Numbered from the stretch's first letter, positions 1 to 9,451 are shown. The stretch is 64,000 nt of DNA from Vibrio sp. 10N.286.49.B1 (GCF_002873335.1 NZ_MCUW01000014.1:1-64000); one strand, 5' to 3'. Numbers and translations: made by a program. The notes: generated by a model from the letters alone, not told the origin.

Positions 1-59
1 TTAACTGATCGGCATTAACCCTTATTAGGGCCGTTTATCTTTTATTGGGTATCCACTAA

Positions 60-1394
60 CTAAAGAATAAAGCGACTTAGGTCTTCGTCGTCAATAAACT
101 CACCGAGCTTAGAGTTCACGTACTCAGAATCAATCACTAGGTTCGAGCCTGCTTTTTCTGTGGCGTCGAACGAAATCTCGTCCATCAGGCGCTCCATCAC
201 GGTGTGCAGACGGCGAGCACCGATGTTTTCGGTGCTCTCATTCACTTTCCAAGCGGCATCAGCAATCTGTTGAATGCCGTCTTCAGTGAATGAAATATCC
301 ACGTTTTCGGTCTTCATCAGTGCGATGTATTGCTCGGTGAGTGAGGCCTTAGGCTCGGTTAGGATGCGCTTGAAGTCGTGGCTACTCAATGCTTCGAGTT
401 CGACTCGGATTGGTAGGCGGCCTTGCAGTTCTGGAATGAGATCCGATGGCTTAGCAACCTGGAATGCACCAGAGGTGATAAACAGGATGTGGTCAGTTTT
501 TACCATACCGTGTTTAGTCGACACCGTGCTGCCCTCAATCAATGGCAACAGGTCACGTTGAACGCCTTCTCTTGAAACGTCAGGGCCAGAGGCTTCGCCA
601 CGCTTACAGATTTTGTCGATCTCATCAATGAACACTATACCGTTGTTTTCAACGTTGTAGATTGACTGCTCTTTAAGCTCTTCTTGGTTGACGAGTTTCG
701 CAGCTTCTTCTTCCGTCAGTGTTTTAAAGGCATCTTTGATCTTTAGTTTGCGTTTTTTAGTGGTATCACCGCCTAGGTTTTGGAACATGCCTTGTAACTG
801 GTTGGTCATTTCTTCCATACCAGGAGGCGCCATGATCTCAACACCCATTTGTGAAGCGGCAACATCGATCTCAATCTCTTTATCGTCGAGCTTGCCTTCA
901 CGCAGCTTTTTACGGAAGGTTTGACGAGTATTTGATGAGGTGTCATCTTTTTGCTCGTTTTGCCCCCAAGCGTCGCGCGCTGGCGGCAATAAGGCATCCA
1001 GAATACGTTCTTCGGCCTGTTCTTCAGCGCGGAAGGTGACTTTCTCCATCGCTTGCTGGTGCGTCATCTTAATCGCTACATCGGTGAGATCGCGGATGAT
1101 GGTCTCGACTTCTTTGCCTACGTAACCCACCTCGGTGAATTTGGTGGCTTCTACCTTAATGAAAGGTGCGTTTGCAAGCTTGGCTAAGCGGCGGGCAATT
1201 TCAGTTTTACCGACACCCGTTGGACCAATCATCAGAATATTTTTCGGGGAGACTTCTGCGCGCAGGCTTTCTTCAAGCTGCATACGACGCCAGCGGTTAC
1301 GCAGCGCAATTGCGACAGAGCGTTTAGCATTATCTTGGCCAATGATATGGCGGTTCAGTTCATGAACAATTTCACGAGGGGTCATTTCAGACAT
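60..1394 (-). CDS. hslU: ATP-dependent protease ATPase subunit HslU (ClpY)
   Basis: AAA+ unfoldase of the HslVU (ClpYQ) protease. It recognises and unfolds cytoplasmic proteins with ATP and threads them into the HslV chamber. The 444-residue length is that of the family. Walker A GPTGVGKT is at 57-64, the substrate-gripping pore loop GYVG at 90-93 and Walker B IVFIDEID at 253-260. The protein ends in the conserved tail LSRFIL, which docks into HslV. It lies 46 nt after hslV on the same strand, so it is almost certainly cotranscribed from the heat-shock promoter upstream of hslV. Nothing is missing or unusual. Confidence 0.98.
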   Translation of the reverse strand: MSEMTPREIVHELNRHIIGQDNAKRSVAIALRNRWRRMQLEESLRAEVSPKNILMIGPTGVGKTEIARRLAKLANAPFIKVEATKFTEVGYVGKEVETIIRDLTDVAIKMTHQQAMEKVTFRAEEQAEERILDALLPPARDAWGQNEQKDDTSSNTRQTFRKKLREGKLDDKEIEIDVAASQMGVEIMAPPGMEEMTNQLQGMFQNLGGDTTKKRKLKIKDAFKTLTEEEAAKLVNQEELKEQSIYNVENNGIVFIDEIDKICKRGEASGPDVSREGVQRDLLPLIEGSTVSTKHGMVKTDHILFITSGAFQVAKPSDLIPELQGRLPIRVELEALSSHDFKRILTEPKASLTEQYIALMKTENVDISFTEDGIQQIADAAWKVNESTENIGARRLHTVMERLMDEISFDATEKAGSNLVIDSEYVNSKLGEFIDDEDLSRFIL

Positions 1395-1440
1395 AATTAA
1401 TCCTTACAAATTTTGGGCACTATTTTTGTTTTTATGACGA

Positions 1441-1974
1441 TTATTTTTCGTCGCTTTCTAGTTCTTCAATAGTGTGGTGGTGGTTGGTAAATACACAGAT
1501 GTCGCCAGCGATTTTTAGCGATTTCTCTGCAATCTCACGAGCATCAAGATCGGTGTTTTCAAGCAGCGCCATCGCGGATGCTTGCGCGAAGTTACCGCCT
1601 GAACCAATCGCAATAAGGTCATGTTCTGGCTGAACCACGTCACCGTTACCGGTAATGATTAGAGACGCCGTTTCATCAGCAACGGCAAGTAGGGCTTCTA
1701 ATTTGCGAAGTGCACGGTCGCTGCGCCAATCTTTAGCAAGTTCAACCGCTGCCTTAGTAAGATGCCCCTGGTGCATTTGCAATTTGCTTTCAAAACGCTC
1801 GAACAGTGTGAAAGCGTCGGCGGTGCTGCCAGCAAAACCAGCAATGACCTTGTCGTTGTAGAGACGGCGAACTTTACGAGCATTGCCTTTCATTACAGTG
1901 TTGCCAAGGGATACTTGTCCATCTCCGGCAATCACGACTTTGTTATTTCGACGTACAGATACAATAGTAGTCAC
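1441..1974 (-). CDS. hslV: ATP-dependent protease peptidase subunit HslV (ClpQ)
   Basis: Threonine-peptidase subunit of HslVU, a bacterial relative of the proteasome beta subunit that forms a double hexamer capped by HslU. The sequence starts [10 protein letters not shown]; removal of Met exposes the catalytic Thr. The [14 protein letters not shown] segment and the catalytic-lysine region follow, as in all HslV proteins. Length is 177 residues (family about 175-180). It is the first gene of hslVU, and a sigma-32-like promoter lies about 75-100 nt upstream. Confidence 0.98.
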   Translation of the reverse strand: MTTIVSVRRNNKVVIAGDGQVSLGNTVMKGNARKVRRLYNDKVIAGFAGSTADAFTLFERFESKLQMHQGHLTKAAVELAKDWRSDRALRKLEALLAVADETASLIITGNGDVVQPEHDLIAIGSGGNFAQASAMALLENTDLDAREIAEKSLKIAGDICVFTNHHHTIEELESDEK

Positions 1975-2048
1975 GGCGTATGCCTCATAAGTTTTATTGG
2001 AATTGGATATCTATTTGAAATGCTGATTTCATTTCGACTATGAAATGG

Positions 2049-2077
2049 ATATGCGGACGAAAGAAAAGGATTTCAAG
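2049..2077 (-). promoter_or_regulatory. Sigma-32 (heat-shock) promoter of hslVU
   Basis: Read on the minus strand there is CTTGAAA (2077-2071), a 14-nt spacer, then CCGCATAT (2056-2049). The RpoH consensus is CTTGAAA, 11-16 nt, CCCCATNT. Only one informative base differs. It lies about 75 nt upstream of the hslV start, and hslVU is a classical heat-shock operon. Confidence 0.78.
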
Positions 2078-2197
2078 GGATAGAGTGGGTGAGCGGAGTA
2101 AATCACTATAAAAGTTGTGCTTTTTTGCGCCGTTCAATCCAGCATATTGTTATTCCAGTCTAGGTGAACATGCGTTTCTATGTCACGTGCGCCTCAA

Positions 2198-2231
2198 TAA
2201 AAAACAGCCCTTTGGTTTTCACCAAAGGGCT
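2198..2231 (-). terminator. Intrinsic terminator of ftsN
   Basis: A perfect 10-bp stem (AGCCCTTTGG at 2206-2215 with its complement at 2222-2231) and a 6-nt loop. On the minus strand it is followed by G and six T. It lies 42 nt past the ftsN stop and separates ftsN from hslVU. Confidence 0.9.
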
Positions 2232-2272
2232 GACTTCAATATACCAATACATCGATACATCAACACATCACG

Positions 2273-2833
2273 TTATTGCGTATCTTTCCAAATCGCACAA
2301 GGCTCGATCTTGGCGCGTTGCAGTTTATGCTTATCACGCTCCGCTTCTCGCTTCAGCTTGTATGGCCCTAAAACTACGCGATACCAGCTGCTGTTTTCTG
2401 TTTTCCTAACGGTGCTTGATAGGCCTTGGAAGGCGATATCCAGCTTCCGAGCTTCGGCTTGTGCCATATTTTTGTAGGCGCCACACTGCATCACGTAAGG
2501 AATGGCGGAGACGACTTGTTCCTTCGCCTTCACTTCTACCTCTCGTTTTGGCAGGCTTTCAACGTAGTCCCACTTTTCCTCTGGAGGAGGAGGAATCGCT
2601 TTCGTCGGCTTAGGTTTCGGCTTACTGACCGCTTTGGCTGGTGGGGTTGGCTTCGCGGGCTCTGGGTCTTGGCTTAACGAATACAAGCCATAACCAAATG
2701 CACACAGCAAAATAATGGCAAGCAGACCGCTACGCCATGGTTTTTTACCCGAAGGTTTCTTTTTGGTTGGACGACGGGCAGTGCTCGCGCCTCTGCCTCG
2801 TTTCACATAATCTCGGTTTGCCACTGATGACAC
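2273..2833 (-). CDS. ftsN: Cell division protein FtsN
   Basis: Bitopic inner-membrane divisome protein that triggers septal peptidoglycan synthesis. Order: a basic cytoplasmic N-terminus (about 1-34), one membrane span (about 35-53), a Pro/Lys-rich periplasmic linker (58-85), a short conserved segment around WDYVESLP (88-95), and a SPOR domain (about 110-183) that binds denuded septal glycan. Cys117 and Cys179 flank the SPOR domain in the positions of the known FtsN disulfide. At 186 residues it is much shorter than E. coli FtsN (319) because the linker is short. It sits between cytR and hslV, as in enterics. Confidence 0.95.
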   Translation of the reverse strand: MSSVANRDYVKRGRGASTARRPTKKKPSGKKPWRSGLLAIILLCAFGYGLYSLSQDPEPAKPTPPAKAVSKPKPKPTKAIPPPPEEKWDYVESLPKREVEVKAKEQVVSAIPYVMQCGAYKNMAQAEARKLDIAFQGLSSTVRKTENSSWYRVVLGPYKLKREAERDKHKLQRAKIEPCAIWKDTQ

Positions 2834-2907
2834 TTCTAATGTTGAAGTAAATAACTGACCTCATGGTAAATACCACAAGGTCAACTTGCAAGTCAGCAAA
2901 CGGTTGA

Positions 2908-3915
2908 CTAGATGATTCTTGGAGGCGCCGCACTGTCGCGTATCACAAGTTCGGTATCCAATAAGCGGGAACCAGCTCGAACATCAACACCCTGCAGTAC
3001 CTCCAACATGGTATACATCGCTTGGCGGCCAATTTCATAACGGGGTTGTGAAATGGTGGTCAGCGGGGGATCGCAATATTGGGCGAATTGAATATCATCA
3101 AAACCCACAAATGAAAGATCTTGTGGGACACGCAGCCCCAGTTTCTTCGCTTCTTGCATCGCACCAATCGCCATAATGTCGTTATGACAGAAAATAGCGG
3201 TCGGTGGCTCTGCCAGTGACAGCAGGGTGCGCACAGATTTTGCGCCTGCCTCAAAGGTAAAGTCGCCTTTGACGGTATAAGCAGGGTTCATTGATACGCC
3301 AGCACGACGCAGTGCTTGCTGATAACCTTGGTGCCGAAAACGACATAAAAACGCCGTATCTGGGCCCGCAATCTGAGCAATACGTTTATGACCGAGCTGA
3401 GAGAGGTAATTCACCGCTTCAAACGCAGAGGTGAGGTTATCAATGTGAACGGTAGGCAGTTCAAGCTCTGGAGCAAACTCACAGGCCATGACAATTGGCG
3501 GGAGATTCTTTTGCTCAGGCTTGCTGATATCAAACGGTAGATCCGTTCCCAATAGCAGCATTCCATCCGCTTGCTTGGTAAACACCAAGTTGACGAAAGA
3601 ATGTTCGCGTTTTTTAGATTGCCCACTGTCACCCAGTAGAACCAAGTACCCATGCTCCATCGCCGCGTCTTCAATTCCTCGGATGATCTCGGAAAAGTAC
3701 GGGTCACAGATATCAGGCACGATAGTGACAATGGTTTTTGATTCGTTACGACGCAGGTTTCGAGCTAGGGAGTTCGGTGAATATCCAGCTTCTAATACCG
3801 CGTCTTCTACTCGTTTTCTAGTGCTTGATGAAACCTTTTCTGGGTTCATCAGTGCGCGTGAAACTGTAGCGGTAGAAACCCCTGCAAGCTGGGCAACATC
3901 CTTCATTGTCGCCAT
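2908..3915 (-). CDS. cytR: LacI-family transcriptional repressor CytR
   Basis: Nucleoside-responsive repressor that acts with CRP at nucleoside uptake and catabolism promoters, and in Vibrio also affects competence and biofilm genes. It has an N-terminal LacI helix-turn-helix (MKDVAQLAGVSTATVSRAL, about 4-22), a hinge helix (SPNSLARNLRR) and a periplasmic-binding-protein-like effector domain to the C-terminus. Length is 335 residues (E. coli 341). The priA-cytR-ftsN-hslVU order supports CytR over other LacI proteins. A perfect CRP core lies about 270 nt upstream. Confidence 0.93.
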   Translation of the reverse strand: MATMKDVAQLAGVSTATVSRALMNPEKVSSSTRKRVEDAVLEAGYSPNSLARNLRRNESKTIVTIVPDICDPYFSEIIRGIEDAAMEHGYLVLLGDSGQSKKREHSFVNLVFTKQADGMLLLGTDLPFDISKPEQKNLPPIVMACEFAPELELPTVHIDNLTSAFEAVNYLSQLGHKRIAQIAGPDTAFLCRFRHQGYQQALRRAGVSMNPAYTVKGDFTFEAGAKSVRTLLSLAEPPTAIFCHNDIMAIGAMQEAKKLGLRVPQDLSFVGFDDIQFAQYCDPPLTTISQPRYEIGRQAMYTMLEVLQGVDVRAGSRLLDTELVIRDSAAPPRII

Positions 3916-4331
3916 ACAATAGTGTCCTCTTCTTTTTTCCTATTCAATGAAATACCTATTCTGCTTTATAAAAGCGACACGTGGAGTCGTTCCGTGTGTT
4001 CACTTCAGTTTGTATCCGTTTTATGTTTTTTGTTATGCATTCTTACTGACTGTTTAATCACTACAGTGCAAATGGCTGGGATAAGAAAAGCGAATGAATG
4101 GGTCTTGATAATCATGACGCATTAATAGATTTTATTCATTTCTAAACAAAAAGTTACGGTCTAATTAACAGAAATTACATCGCATATGTGAAGTGTATCA
4201 CAACTAAAACTTGTTATAATTCTAAAAGTAATCGTTTGCGATGACCCAATTGGGATCTGACGAAGAACTTAATCAGATTGGGTTAAAAGCTCTAATTCAA
4301 CATCAATTACCAGCTAATTAAACGTTTATGG
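3916..4331. other. priA-cytR intergenic region
   Basis: 416 nt without a supported gene. It holds the cytR leader and promoter, a CRP site at 4187-4202 and a LacI-type half-symmetric element ATCGTTTGCGAT at 4231-4242. A bulged inverted repeat (ACCCAAT...ATTGGGT, 4244-4283) contains a 10-bp palindrome at 4245-4254. The repeat has no T-run on either strand, so it is not a standard terminator. A TATAAT at 4215-4220 on the plus strand has no recognisable -35 and no gene behind it. Confidence 0.6.
4187..4202. promoter_or_regulatory. CRP-cAMP binding site upstream of cytR
   Basis: TGTGA, six bases, TCACA: a 10/10 match to the CRP core. It lies about 270 nt upstream of the cytR start, and an AT-rich -10-like segment is present about 30-40 nt closer to the gene. 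E. coli cytR is CRP-activated and CytR-repressed; the same logic is inferred here. Confidence 0.78.
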
Positions 4332-6533
4332 TTAACTTAGGTCTTGTGGCTCGATGTCCATTGACCAACGAACTTTTTTCGCCAGCGGCAGCTGCGCAAT
4401 GACAGGTTTGGCACTCGAAATGATTCTTTGCATCACACTGCGTGACGGCACTTGCAAAATAAGCTGCCAACGCGCTTTACCGGCACGCTTCGCAATTGGT
4501 GCAGGGGTTGGGCCTAGGATAAGGCAGCTGTTATCAAACAATGGGTGCGCCTCAATAGAGTAGCGAACCTGACGTAAGAAGGTTTCAACATCGGCGGGGT
4601 TATTTGCTTCACTTCGAATCAAGGTAAGGAAGCTAAACGGCGGCAGCTGTGCTTGTTTTCTCTCTTGCAAGACGGTGTCGGCAAAGTGTCGATAGTCTTT
4701 ATTAAGCAATGATTGTAGTAACGGATGATCCGGATGATGTGTCTGCAATAATACCTCGCCAGGCTTGCTCGCTCGCCCTGCTCGCCCTGCCACTTGGATA
4801 AACAATTGTGCCAGGCGCTCAGAAGCGCGGAAATCGCTGCTATATAACGAACCATCAACGTCCAGTAACGCCACTAGCGTTACGTTGGGGAAGTGATGAC
4901 CCTTGGCCAGCATTTGGGTGCCAATGAGGATTTGGTATTCGTTTTTCTTGATCGAATCTAAAGCGGCTTCAAGGCTGCCCTTTCGACGCGTGCTGTCCCT
5001 ATCGATTCGGATGGTTTTGTATTCGGGAAACAACTGACCAAGCTGAGATTCTAACTGCTCAGTACCGACACCGACGGTCACCAGTTGGTGCGAACCACAG
5101 CCTTGGCATTGATGGATGATAGGGTGTTGCGAGCCACAGTGATGGCAACGGATCTCATTGCTCGCCTGATGATAGGTGTAGTAAGCGTCGCAGCGCTTGC
5201 ACTCAGCGATCCAGCCACATTCGTGACACATCAGGGCAGGACTGAACCCACGACGGTTAAGAAACAACATCACCTGATTGCCCGCGTCGAGGTGTCGGCG
5301 CAGTTCAGCGATGAGCGGCGCGGATAAGCCGCTGTCTAGATACTGGCCCTTAACGTCGATGACCTTATTGGTCGTTGGGACGGCAAGGCCCGCTCTCTGG
5401 CTCAGAACAAGGTGATGATACTTACCACTTAATGCGTTTTGTAATGTCTCTAAGGCCGGAGTGGCCGACCCTAAAATAATCGGGATTTTTTCTTTGTTTG
5501 CTCGCATGACGGCGACGTCGCGAGCGTGGTAGCGCAGGCTATCTTGTTGTTTATAAGAGGTGTCGTGTTCCTCATCAACAATAATAATGCCGAGATCAGC
5601 AAAGGGGGTCAGTAGCGCTGACCGCGTGCCTATTACAATACCCGCCACCTTGTCTCTAGCACTTAGCCAGGCATTTAATCGCTCGGTATCATTAAGCCCT
5701 GAGTGGATGACCTCAACTGGTACGTTGAAACGTTTACGGAATCGGTTGATGGTTTGTGGTGTCAGTCCAATCTCAGGCACTAATACCAGAGCTTGTCGCC
5801 CTTGCTCAAGTACAGGCTTGATCATGTTGAGGTATACCTCAGTTTTCCCTGAGCCAGTGACCCCTTCTAATAGGTAGCAAGCAAATTCAGTCTGGCTGTT
5901 GACCGAAGCAATCGCGATGGCTTGCTCCTCGTTGAGTCTGAGATCTTTTGGAGTATTGGTGAAGTCCGCTGGCCACTGCATGTTTGGGGCCTGCTTTTCA
6001 TAAGAGGATACCCAGCCTTTTTCATCGAGGGCTTTGAGAAGGGTTCCGCTGATGTCGTTGTCGAGCAGTTCTTGGTGTGAACAAGGGCCATTTTCTAAAT
6101 AATGCATGGCCTTTGCTTGTTTCACTGCGCGGCCAAACCCTTGCACTAACTGGTTCTTTCCCGACTCGGTGAGCTGCCATTCGACCGTGGTGGCGAACTC
6201 AGCTGGCTTGCCTTTTCGTAACGCGGCAGGCAAAGCATTGTGCAGCGTATCGCCCAGTGGGTGTTGATAGTATTGGCTACACCAGACGATTAAGTCGTAC
6301 AGCGCTGGGGACCAGATCGGGCGAGTATCGAGCGCGGCTTTAATCGGCTTCAGCTGGTCAATGGGAAAATCTGATTGGTGACTAAACTGAGTCACAATAC
6401 CGACTAAGGTTTGGCGTCCAAACGGCACAGAGACTCGACCGCCAACTACGGGAAACAAGTGGGCAGGTACGATGTAGTCGAACTGTTTATCTAGTGGCAC
6501 TGGCAGTGCAACACGAGCAACGTTTGGGCGCAT
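4332..6533 (-). CDS. priA: Primosomal protein N' (replication restart helicase PriA)
   Basis: 3'-to-5' superfamily 2 helicase that recognises stalled forks and D-loops and starts replisome reloading. Order: N-terminal DNA-binding domain (about 1-105, containing FDYIVP), a winged-helix segment, then the helicase core with Walker A GVTGSGKTE at 224-232, DEEH box and motif QVAGRAGR. Inside the core is an insertion with paired Cys motifs (CHECGW, CKRCD, CHHCG, CQGCG) that binds two zinc ions. Length is 733 residues (E. coli 732). It is divergent from rpmE, as in many gammaproteobacteria. Confidence 0.97.
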   Translation of the reverse strand: MRPNVARVALPVPLDKQFDYIVPAHLFPVVGGRVSVPFGRQTLVGIVTQFSHQSDFPIDQLKPIKAALDTRPIWSPALYDLIVWCSQYYQHPLGDTLHNALPAALRKGKPAEFATTVEWQLTESGKNQLVQGFGRAVKQAKAMHYLENGPCSHQELLDNDISGTLLKALDEKGWVSSYEKQAPNMQWPADFTNTPKDLRLNEEQAIAIASVNSQTEFACYLLEGVTGSGKTEVYLNMIKPVLEQGRQALVLVPEIGLTPQTINRFRKRFNVPVEVIHSGLNDTERLNAWLSARDKVAGIVIGTRSALLTPFADLGIIIVDEEHDTSYKQQDSLRYHARDVAVMRANKEKIPIILGSATPALETLQNALSGKYHHLVLSQRAGLAVPTTNKVIDVKGQYLDSGLSAPLIAELRRHLDAGNQVMLFLNRRGFSPALMCHECGWIAECKRCDAYYTYHQASNEIRCHHCGSQHPIIHQCQGCGSHQLVTVGVGTEQLESQLGQLFPEYKTIRIDRDSTRRKGSLEAALDSIKKNEYQILIGTQMLAKGHHFPNVTLVALLDVDGSLYSSDFRASERLAQLFIQVAGRAGRASKPGEVLLQTHHPDHPLLQSLLNKDYRHFADTVLQERKQAQLPPFSFLTLIRSEANNPADVETFLRQVRYSIEAHPLFDNSCLILGPTPAPIAKRAGKARWQLILQVPSRSVMQRIISSAKPVIAQLPLAKKVRWSMDIEPQDLS

Positions 6534-6875
6534 AGTAAGGTCGATATTGATAAAATAGACGCCTATTCTACCTAGCTATGTTGTGTTCGATAAACAGTTA
6601 ATTAGAGAAAGTGAATCAACCCACCTAAAGGTGGTGAAAAAAGTGGCAATTTTATTTGATTCTATCTCGACTATTCATTACTATACTGCGCCTTGATGGT
6701 ATGGCTTCTATTCGTCATATTTGAAGAAATCGTGTGGTTGATAGCGTTTGCTTATCACATCGACGTCACTTCAATAATGTTGAATTTTGGAAGCGGTAAC
6801 ACAGGTATTTTATTAACTACGTGTGGTGTCCGGCATAGACTCGGATGGCGACACGGCCTAAATTTGAGGTTTCCC
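6534..6875. other. priA-rpmE divergent intergenic region
   Basis: 342 nt holding both promoters and a long rpmE leader. A TATACT at 6682-6687 is the best rpmE -10 candidate, but the nearest TTGATT (6656-6661) is 20 nt away, longer than ideal. A small hairpin CCACC-TAAA-GGTGG lies at 6621-6634. An open frame extends upstream of rpmE to 6693, but its translation resembles no L31 protein, so I treat it as leader. Confidence 0.5.
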
Positions 6876-7091
6876 ATGAAAGCTGGCATCCACCCAGAAT
6901 ACAAAGCTGTAACAGCAACTTGTTCTTGCGGCAATACATTTGAGTTCAACTCTACTCTAGCGAAAGATTCAATTCACCTAGACGTATGTGACAAATGTCA
7001 CCCATTCTACACTGGTAAGCAACGTATCGTTGATACTGGTGGTCGTGTTGATCGCTTCAACAAGCGTTTCGGCGCTCTATCTAGCAAGTAA
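6876..7091 (+). CDS. rpmE: 50S ribosomal protein L31 (zinc-binding form)
   Basis: Small protein at the subunit interface of the 70S ribosome. The true start is the internal ATG at 6876, preceded by a GAGG ribosome-binding site; it gives the canonical [10 protein letters not shown] start and 71 residues. Cys16, Cys18, Cys37 and Cys40 (CSC and CDKC) form the zinc ribbon, so this is the C+ paralogue. Bacteria often replace it with a C- paralogue (ykgM) under zinc starvation. Confidence 0.97.
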   Translation: MKAGIHPEYKAVTATCSCGNTFEFNSTLAKDSIHLDVCDKCHPFYTGKQRIVDTGGRVDRFNKRFGALSSK

Positions 7092-7112
7092 TTATTTTAC
7101 TTCCTTAGATGT

Positions 7113-7139
7113 AAAAAGGACGCCTCGGCGTCCTTTTTT
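7113..7139 (+). terminator. Intrinsic terminator of rpmE
   Basis: Stem GGACGC/GCGTCC (7118-7133) with a CTCG loop, flanked by five A and a run of six T. It begins 21 nt after the rpmE stop. Confidence 0.92.
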
Positions 7140-7582
7140 GTTTCTGGCGTTTTATATTTTATTCAACCTGCGGCTAAAATGAGTCCCGAACTTGAATTGT
7201 GTTGAGCAATACCAACTAACCCATATCATCAGTGTGGAGTATGGTTGATTCCAACGCCAGACGGTCGGTGGTGTGTGTATTGTGACGGTTTTTGGATCGT
7301 TATATTCTTCTCGGTGGCTATTTTTATAAACACTCGACTTACCTTTTCCTAAACTCTTGGCTTACCTATAAAGGCTTAAGCTCATTCGAATCGTGACACC
7401 ATCCATTCAAAACCTTGATTAACTAGCGTAGTATATTCGCCTAAAGTTGCGACGTACGACAATAGCGTATGCGCACTTTGTGTACCCCTTATGGAGGAAA
7501 TCAAACCATTCCGAAGCGGGTTATACTAAAAATAACAATAATCACTCAGTCTTTCATACTCGAATAAGCAGGATCGCATACC
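7140..7582. other. rpmE-malic enzyme intergenic region
   Basis: 443 nt without a supported gene. It holds the malic-enzyme promoter and leader; TATACT near 7528 is a plausible -10 but I cannot assign a -35. I see no repeat, tRNA or convincing operator. Confidence 0.4.
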
Positions 7583-8842
7583 ATGTCCGATGATCATCAA
7601 ATCGACGAATTCCGCCAACAGGCCCTCGATTACCATGCCCACCCAACCCCAGGCAAAATTGAAATCGCGTTAACCAAACCCGCTGATTCAGCCAAAGATC
7701 TTGCACTCGCATACAGCCCTGGCGTAGCCGAGCCTGTTCGAGAGATCGCGCAAAATGCTGATAATGTTTATAAATATACAGCGAAAGGCAATATGGTTGC
7801 GGTTATCTCAAATGGTACAGCAATCCTAGGACTTGGTAATCTTGGCCCACTGGCATCCAAACCCGTTATGGAAGGTAAGGCGCTACTCTTTAAGCGGTTT
7901 GCTGGTTTGGACTCCATTGATATCGAAGTCAAACACCGCACGATTGACGAGTTTGTTGATACGGTTGCGAATATTTCTGACACGTTTGGTGGTATCAACC
8001 TAGAAGACATCAAGGCACCGGATTGTTTTGAGATTGAGCGTCGCTTGATCGAGCGTTGTGATGTTCCGGTATTCCATGATGACCAACATGGTACGGCGAT
8101 TGTCACGGCGGCGGGTATGTTGAATGCGATTGAGCTGCAAGGCAAAGAATTAAGTGAAGCGACCATTGTTTGTTTGGGTGCGGGCGCTGCGGCGACGGCC
8201 TGTATGGAGCTGTTGATTAAATGCGGTGCGATGCGTGAAAAAATCTACATGTTGGATCGCAAAGGCGTCATTCATACGCGTCGTGAAGGCTTGAATGAAT
8301 ACAAGCAGATGTTTGCCAACAATACCGATAAACGTACCCTTGAAGATGTCATCGAAGGCGCGGATTTATTCTTAGGGGTGTCTGGTCCAGATTTACTTCC
8401 TGCTGACGCGTTGAAGCTCATGGCAGAGAAGCCAGTCGTGTTTGCGTGTTCAAATCCTGATCCAGAGATTAAGCCAGAATTGGCGCATCAGGTTCGTGAT
8501 GATTTGATCATGGGGACAGGTCGCTCAGATTATCCGAATCAGGTCAATAACGTACTGTGTTTCCCGTTCATCTTCCGCGGTGCATTGGACGTACGTGCCA
8601 GTGAGATTAACGATGAAATGAAGCTTGCGGCGGTTGAGGCAATACGTCAAATTGCTAAAGAACCCGTACCTCAAGAGGTGCTTGATGCGGCGGGTGTTAA
8701 GGCGTTGTCATTTAGTAAGGATTACATTATTCCTAAACCGATGGACCCACGCTTGCTACCACGCGTTGCAAAAGCGGTTGCAGTAGCGGCAGTCGAATCG
8801 GGCGTCGCACGAATTGAAATGCCTGAGAACTATATGCTTTAG
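7583..8842 (+). CDS. maeB: NADP-type malic enzyme, short form
   Basis: Oxidative decarboxylation of malate to pyruvate and CO2 with NAD(P)+, linking the TCA cycle to gluconeogenic and NADPH supply. The N-terminal malic domain contains LAYSPGVAEPV, the catalytic-lysine region GLGNLGPLASKPVMEGKA and the metal-site segment GGINLEDIKAPDCF. A Rossmann domain follows with GAGAAATAC. At 419 residues it lacks the C-terminal phosphotransacetylase-like domain of E. coli MaeB (759 aa), so it matches the short form found in Vibrio. The symbol follows that family; the cofactor is not proven. An AGGA ribosome-binding site precedes the ATG. Confidence 0.9.
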   Translation: MSDDHQIDEFRQQALDYHAHPTPGKIEIALTKPADSAKDLALAYSPGVAEPVREIAQNADNVYKYTAKGNMVAVISNGTAILGLGNLGPLASKPVMEGKALLFKRFAGLDSIDIEVKHRTIDEFVDTVANISDTFGGINLEDIKAPDCFEIERRLIERCDVPVFHDDQHGTAIVTAAGMLNAIELQGKELSEATIVCLGAGAAATACMELLIKCGAMREKIYMLDRKGVIHTRREGLNEYKQMFANNTDKRTLEDVIEGADLFLGVSGPDLLPADALKLMAEKPVVFACSNPDPEIKPELAHQVRDDLIMGTGRSDYPNQVNNVLCFPFIFRGALDVRASEINDEMKLAAVEAIRQIAKEPVPQEVLDAAGVKALSFSKDYIIPKPMDPRLLPRVAKAVAVAAVESGVARIEMPENYML

Positions 8843-8925
8843 AAGATCATGGCTTAGAAGGCCATGGTTGGATAGAAATTTGGGGTTTTAGGGATGAAAA
8901 GTGCCTGGTACCTTGAATTTGCTTT

Positions 8926-8961
8926 GAAAAAAACGCTGACCTTGATGGTCAGCGTTTTTTT
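8926..8961 (+). terminator. Bidirectional intrinsic terminator, maeB/metJ
   Basis: Stem AACGCTGACC with its complement around a TTGAT loop (8932-8956), flanked by an A-run on the left and a T-run on the right. It can stop maeB on the plus strand and metJ on the minus strand. Confidence 0.9.
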
Positions 8962-8968
8962 ATTGTTT

Positions 8969-9003
8969 GACCCAGGACCCAGGACCCAGGACCCAGGACC
9001 CAG
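8969..9003. repeat. Heptamer tandem repeat, GACCCAG x5
   Basis: Five perfect head-to-tail copies of GACCCAG (35 bp), between the maeB/metJ terminator and the metJ stop codon. The unit is not a multiple of three and is outside coding sequence. Role unknown. Confidence 0.95.
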
Positions 9004-9020
9004 CCTCTAAATCCTACTTT

Positions 9021-9341
9021 TTATTCTTCATCGAACGCTTCAAACTCAATACCCATCGCCGTCATCATGGCTTTTACTTCCGTTGGAATATCATCTGGGC
9101 GGTCTTTTCTTAAGTCTTCATCGGTCGGGAGCGGCTGACCAGTATAGGCGTGCAGAAATGCTTCACACAACAATTCGCTGTTAGTTGCATGGCGTAGGTT
9201 ATTGATTTGGCGGCGAGTTCTCTCGTCGGTCAATACCTTTAGCACTTTTAACGGAATGGATACCGTGATCTTTTTAACCTGCTCACTTTTTTTGCCGTGC
9301 TCCGCGTAAGGGCTAATGTATTCGCCATTCCAATCTGCCAT
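9021..9341 (-). CDS. metJ: Methionine repressor MetJ
   Basis: Ribbon-helix-helix repressor that binds tandem 8-bp met boxes (AGACGTCT) with S-adenosylmethionine as corepressor. The DNA-contacting strand is [12 protein letters not shown] (about 24-35), followed by the helices [23 protein letters not shown]. Length is 106 residues (E. coli 105). It is divergent from metB, and the 280-nt gap carries a met box array, so both autorepression and control of metBL are expected. AAGGTG precedes the ATG. Confidence 0.97.
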   Translation of the reverse strand: MADWNGEYISPYAEHGKKSEQVKKITVSIPLKVLKVLTDERTRRQINNLRHATNSELLCEAFLHAYTGQPLPTDEDLRKDRPDDIPTEVKAMMTAMGIEFEAFDEE

Positions 9342-9419
9342 TGCACACCTTCGTCTATTGATCGTAAATTTGTTTTATAGGAAAGCCGTAATTTTAGCGG
9401 CATTTACTGCCATAAGCAA

Positions 9420-9451
9420 AGACATATAGACGTCTAGAAGTGTTGACGTCT
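9420..9451. promoter_or_regulatory. MetJ operator (met box array) at metJ/metB
   Basis: Four contiguous 8-bp boxes: AGACATAT, AGACGTCT (perfect, 9428-9435), AGAAGTGT and TGACGTCT (9444-9451). MetJ dimers bind adjacent boxes cooperatively; the 8-bp phasing is exact. Confidence 0.88.

Noticed and set aside
1..59. Terminator of hslU (CCCT-TATT-AGGG at 19-30)
   Set aside because: A 4-bp stem without a T-run on the minus strand is too weak to call.
4244..4283. Terminator of priA
   Set aside because: The inverted repeat is bulged and has no T-run on the minus strand.
6656..6687. Sigma-70 promoter of rpmE (TTGATT ... TATACT)
   Set aside because: Spacer is 20 nt, too long to call with confidence.
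6693..6875. N-terminal extension of rpmE
   Set aside because: The in-frame upstream codons do not resemble L31, and a good ribosome-binding site and canonical start lie at 6876.
8969..9003. GACCCAG repeats as a CRISPR-like array
   Set aside because: Units are 7 bp with no spacers and no cas genes anywhere in the window.
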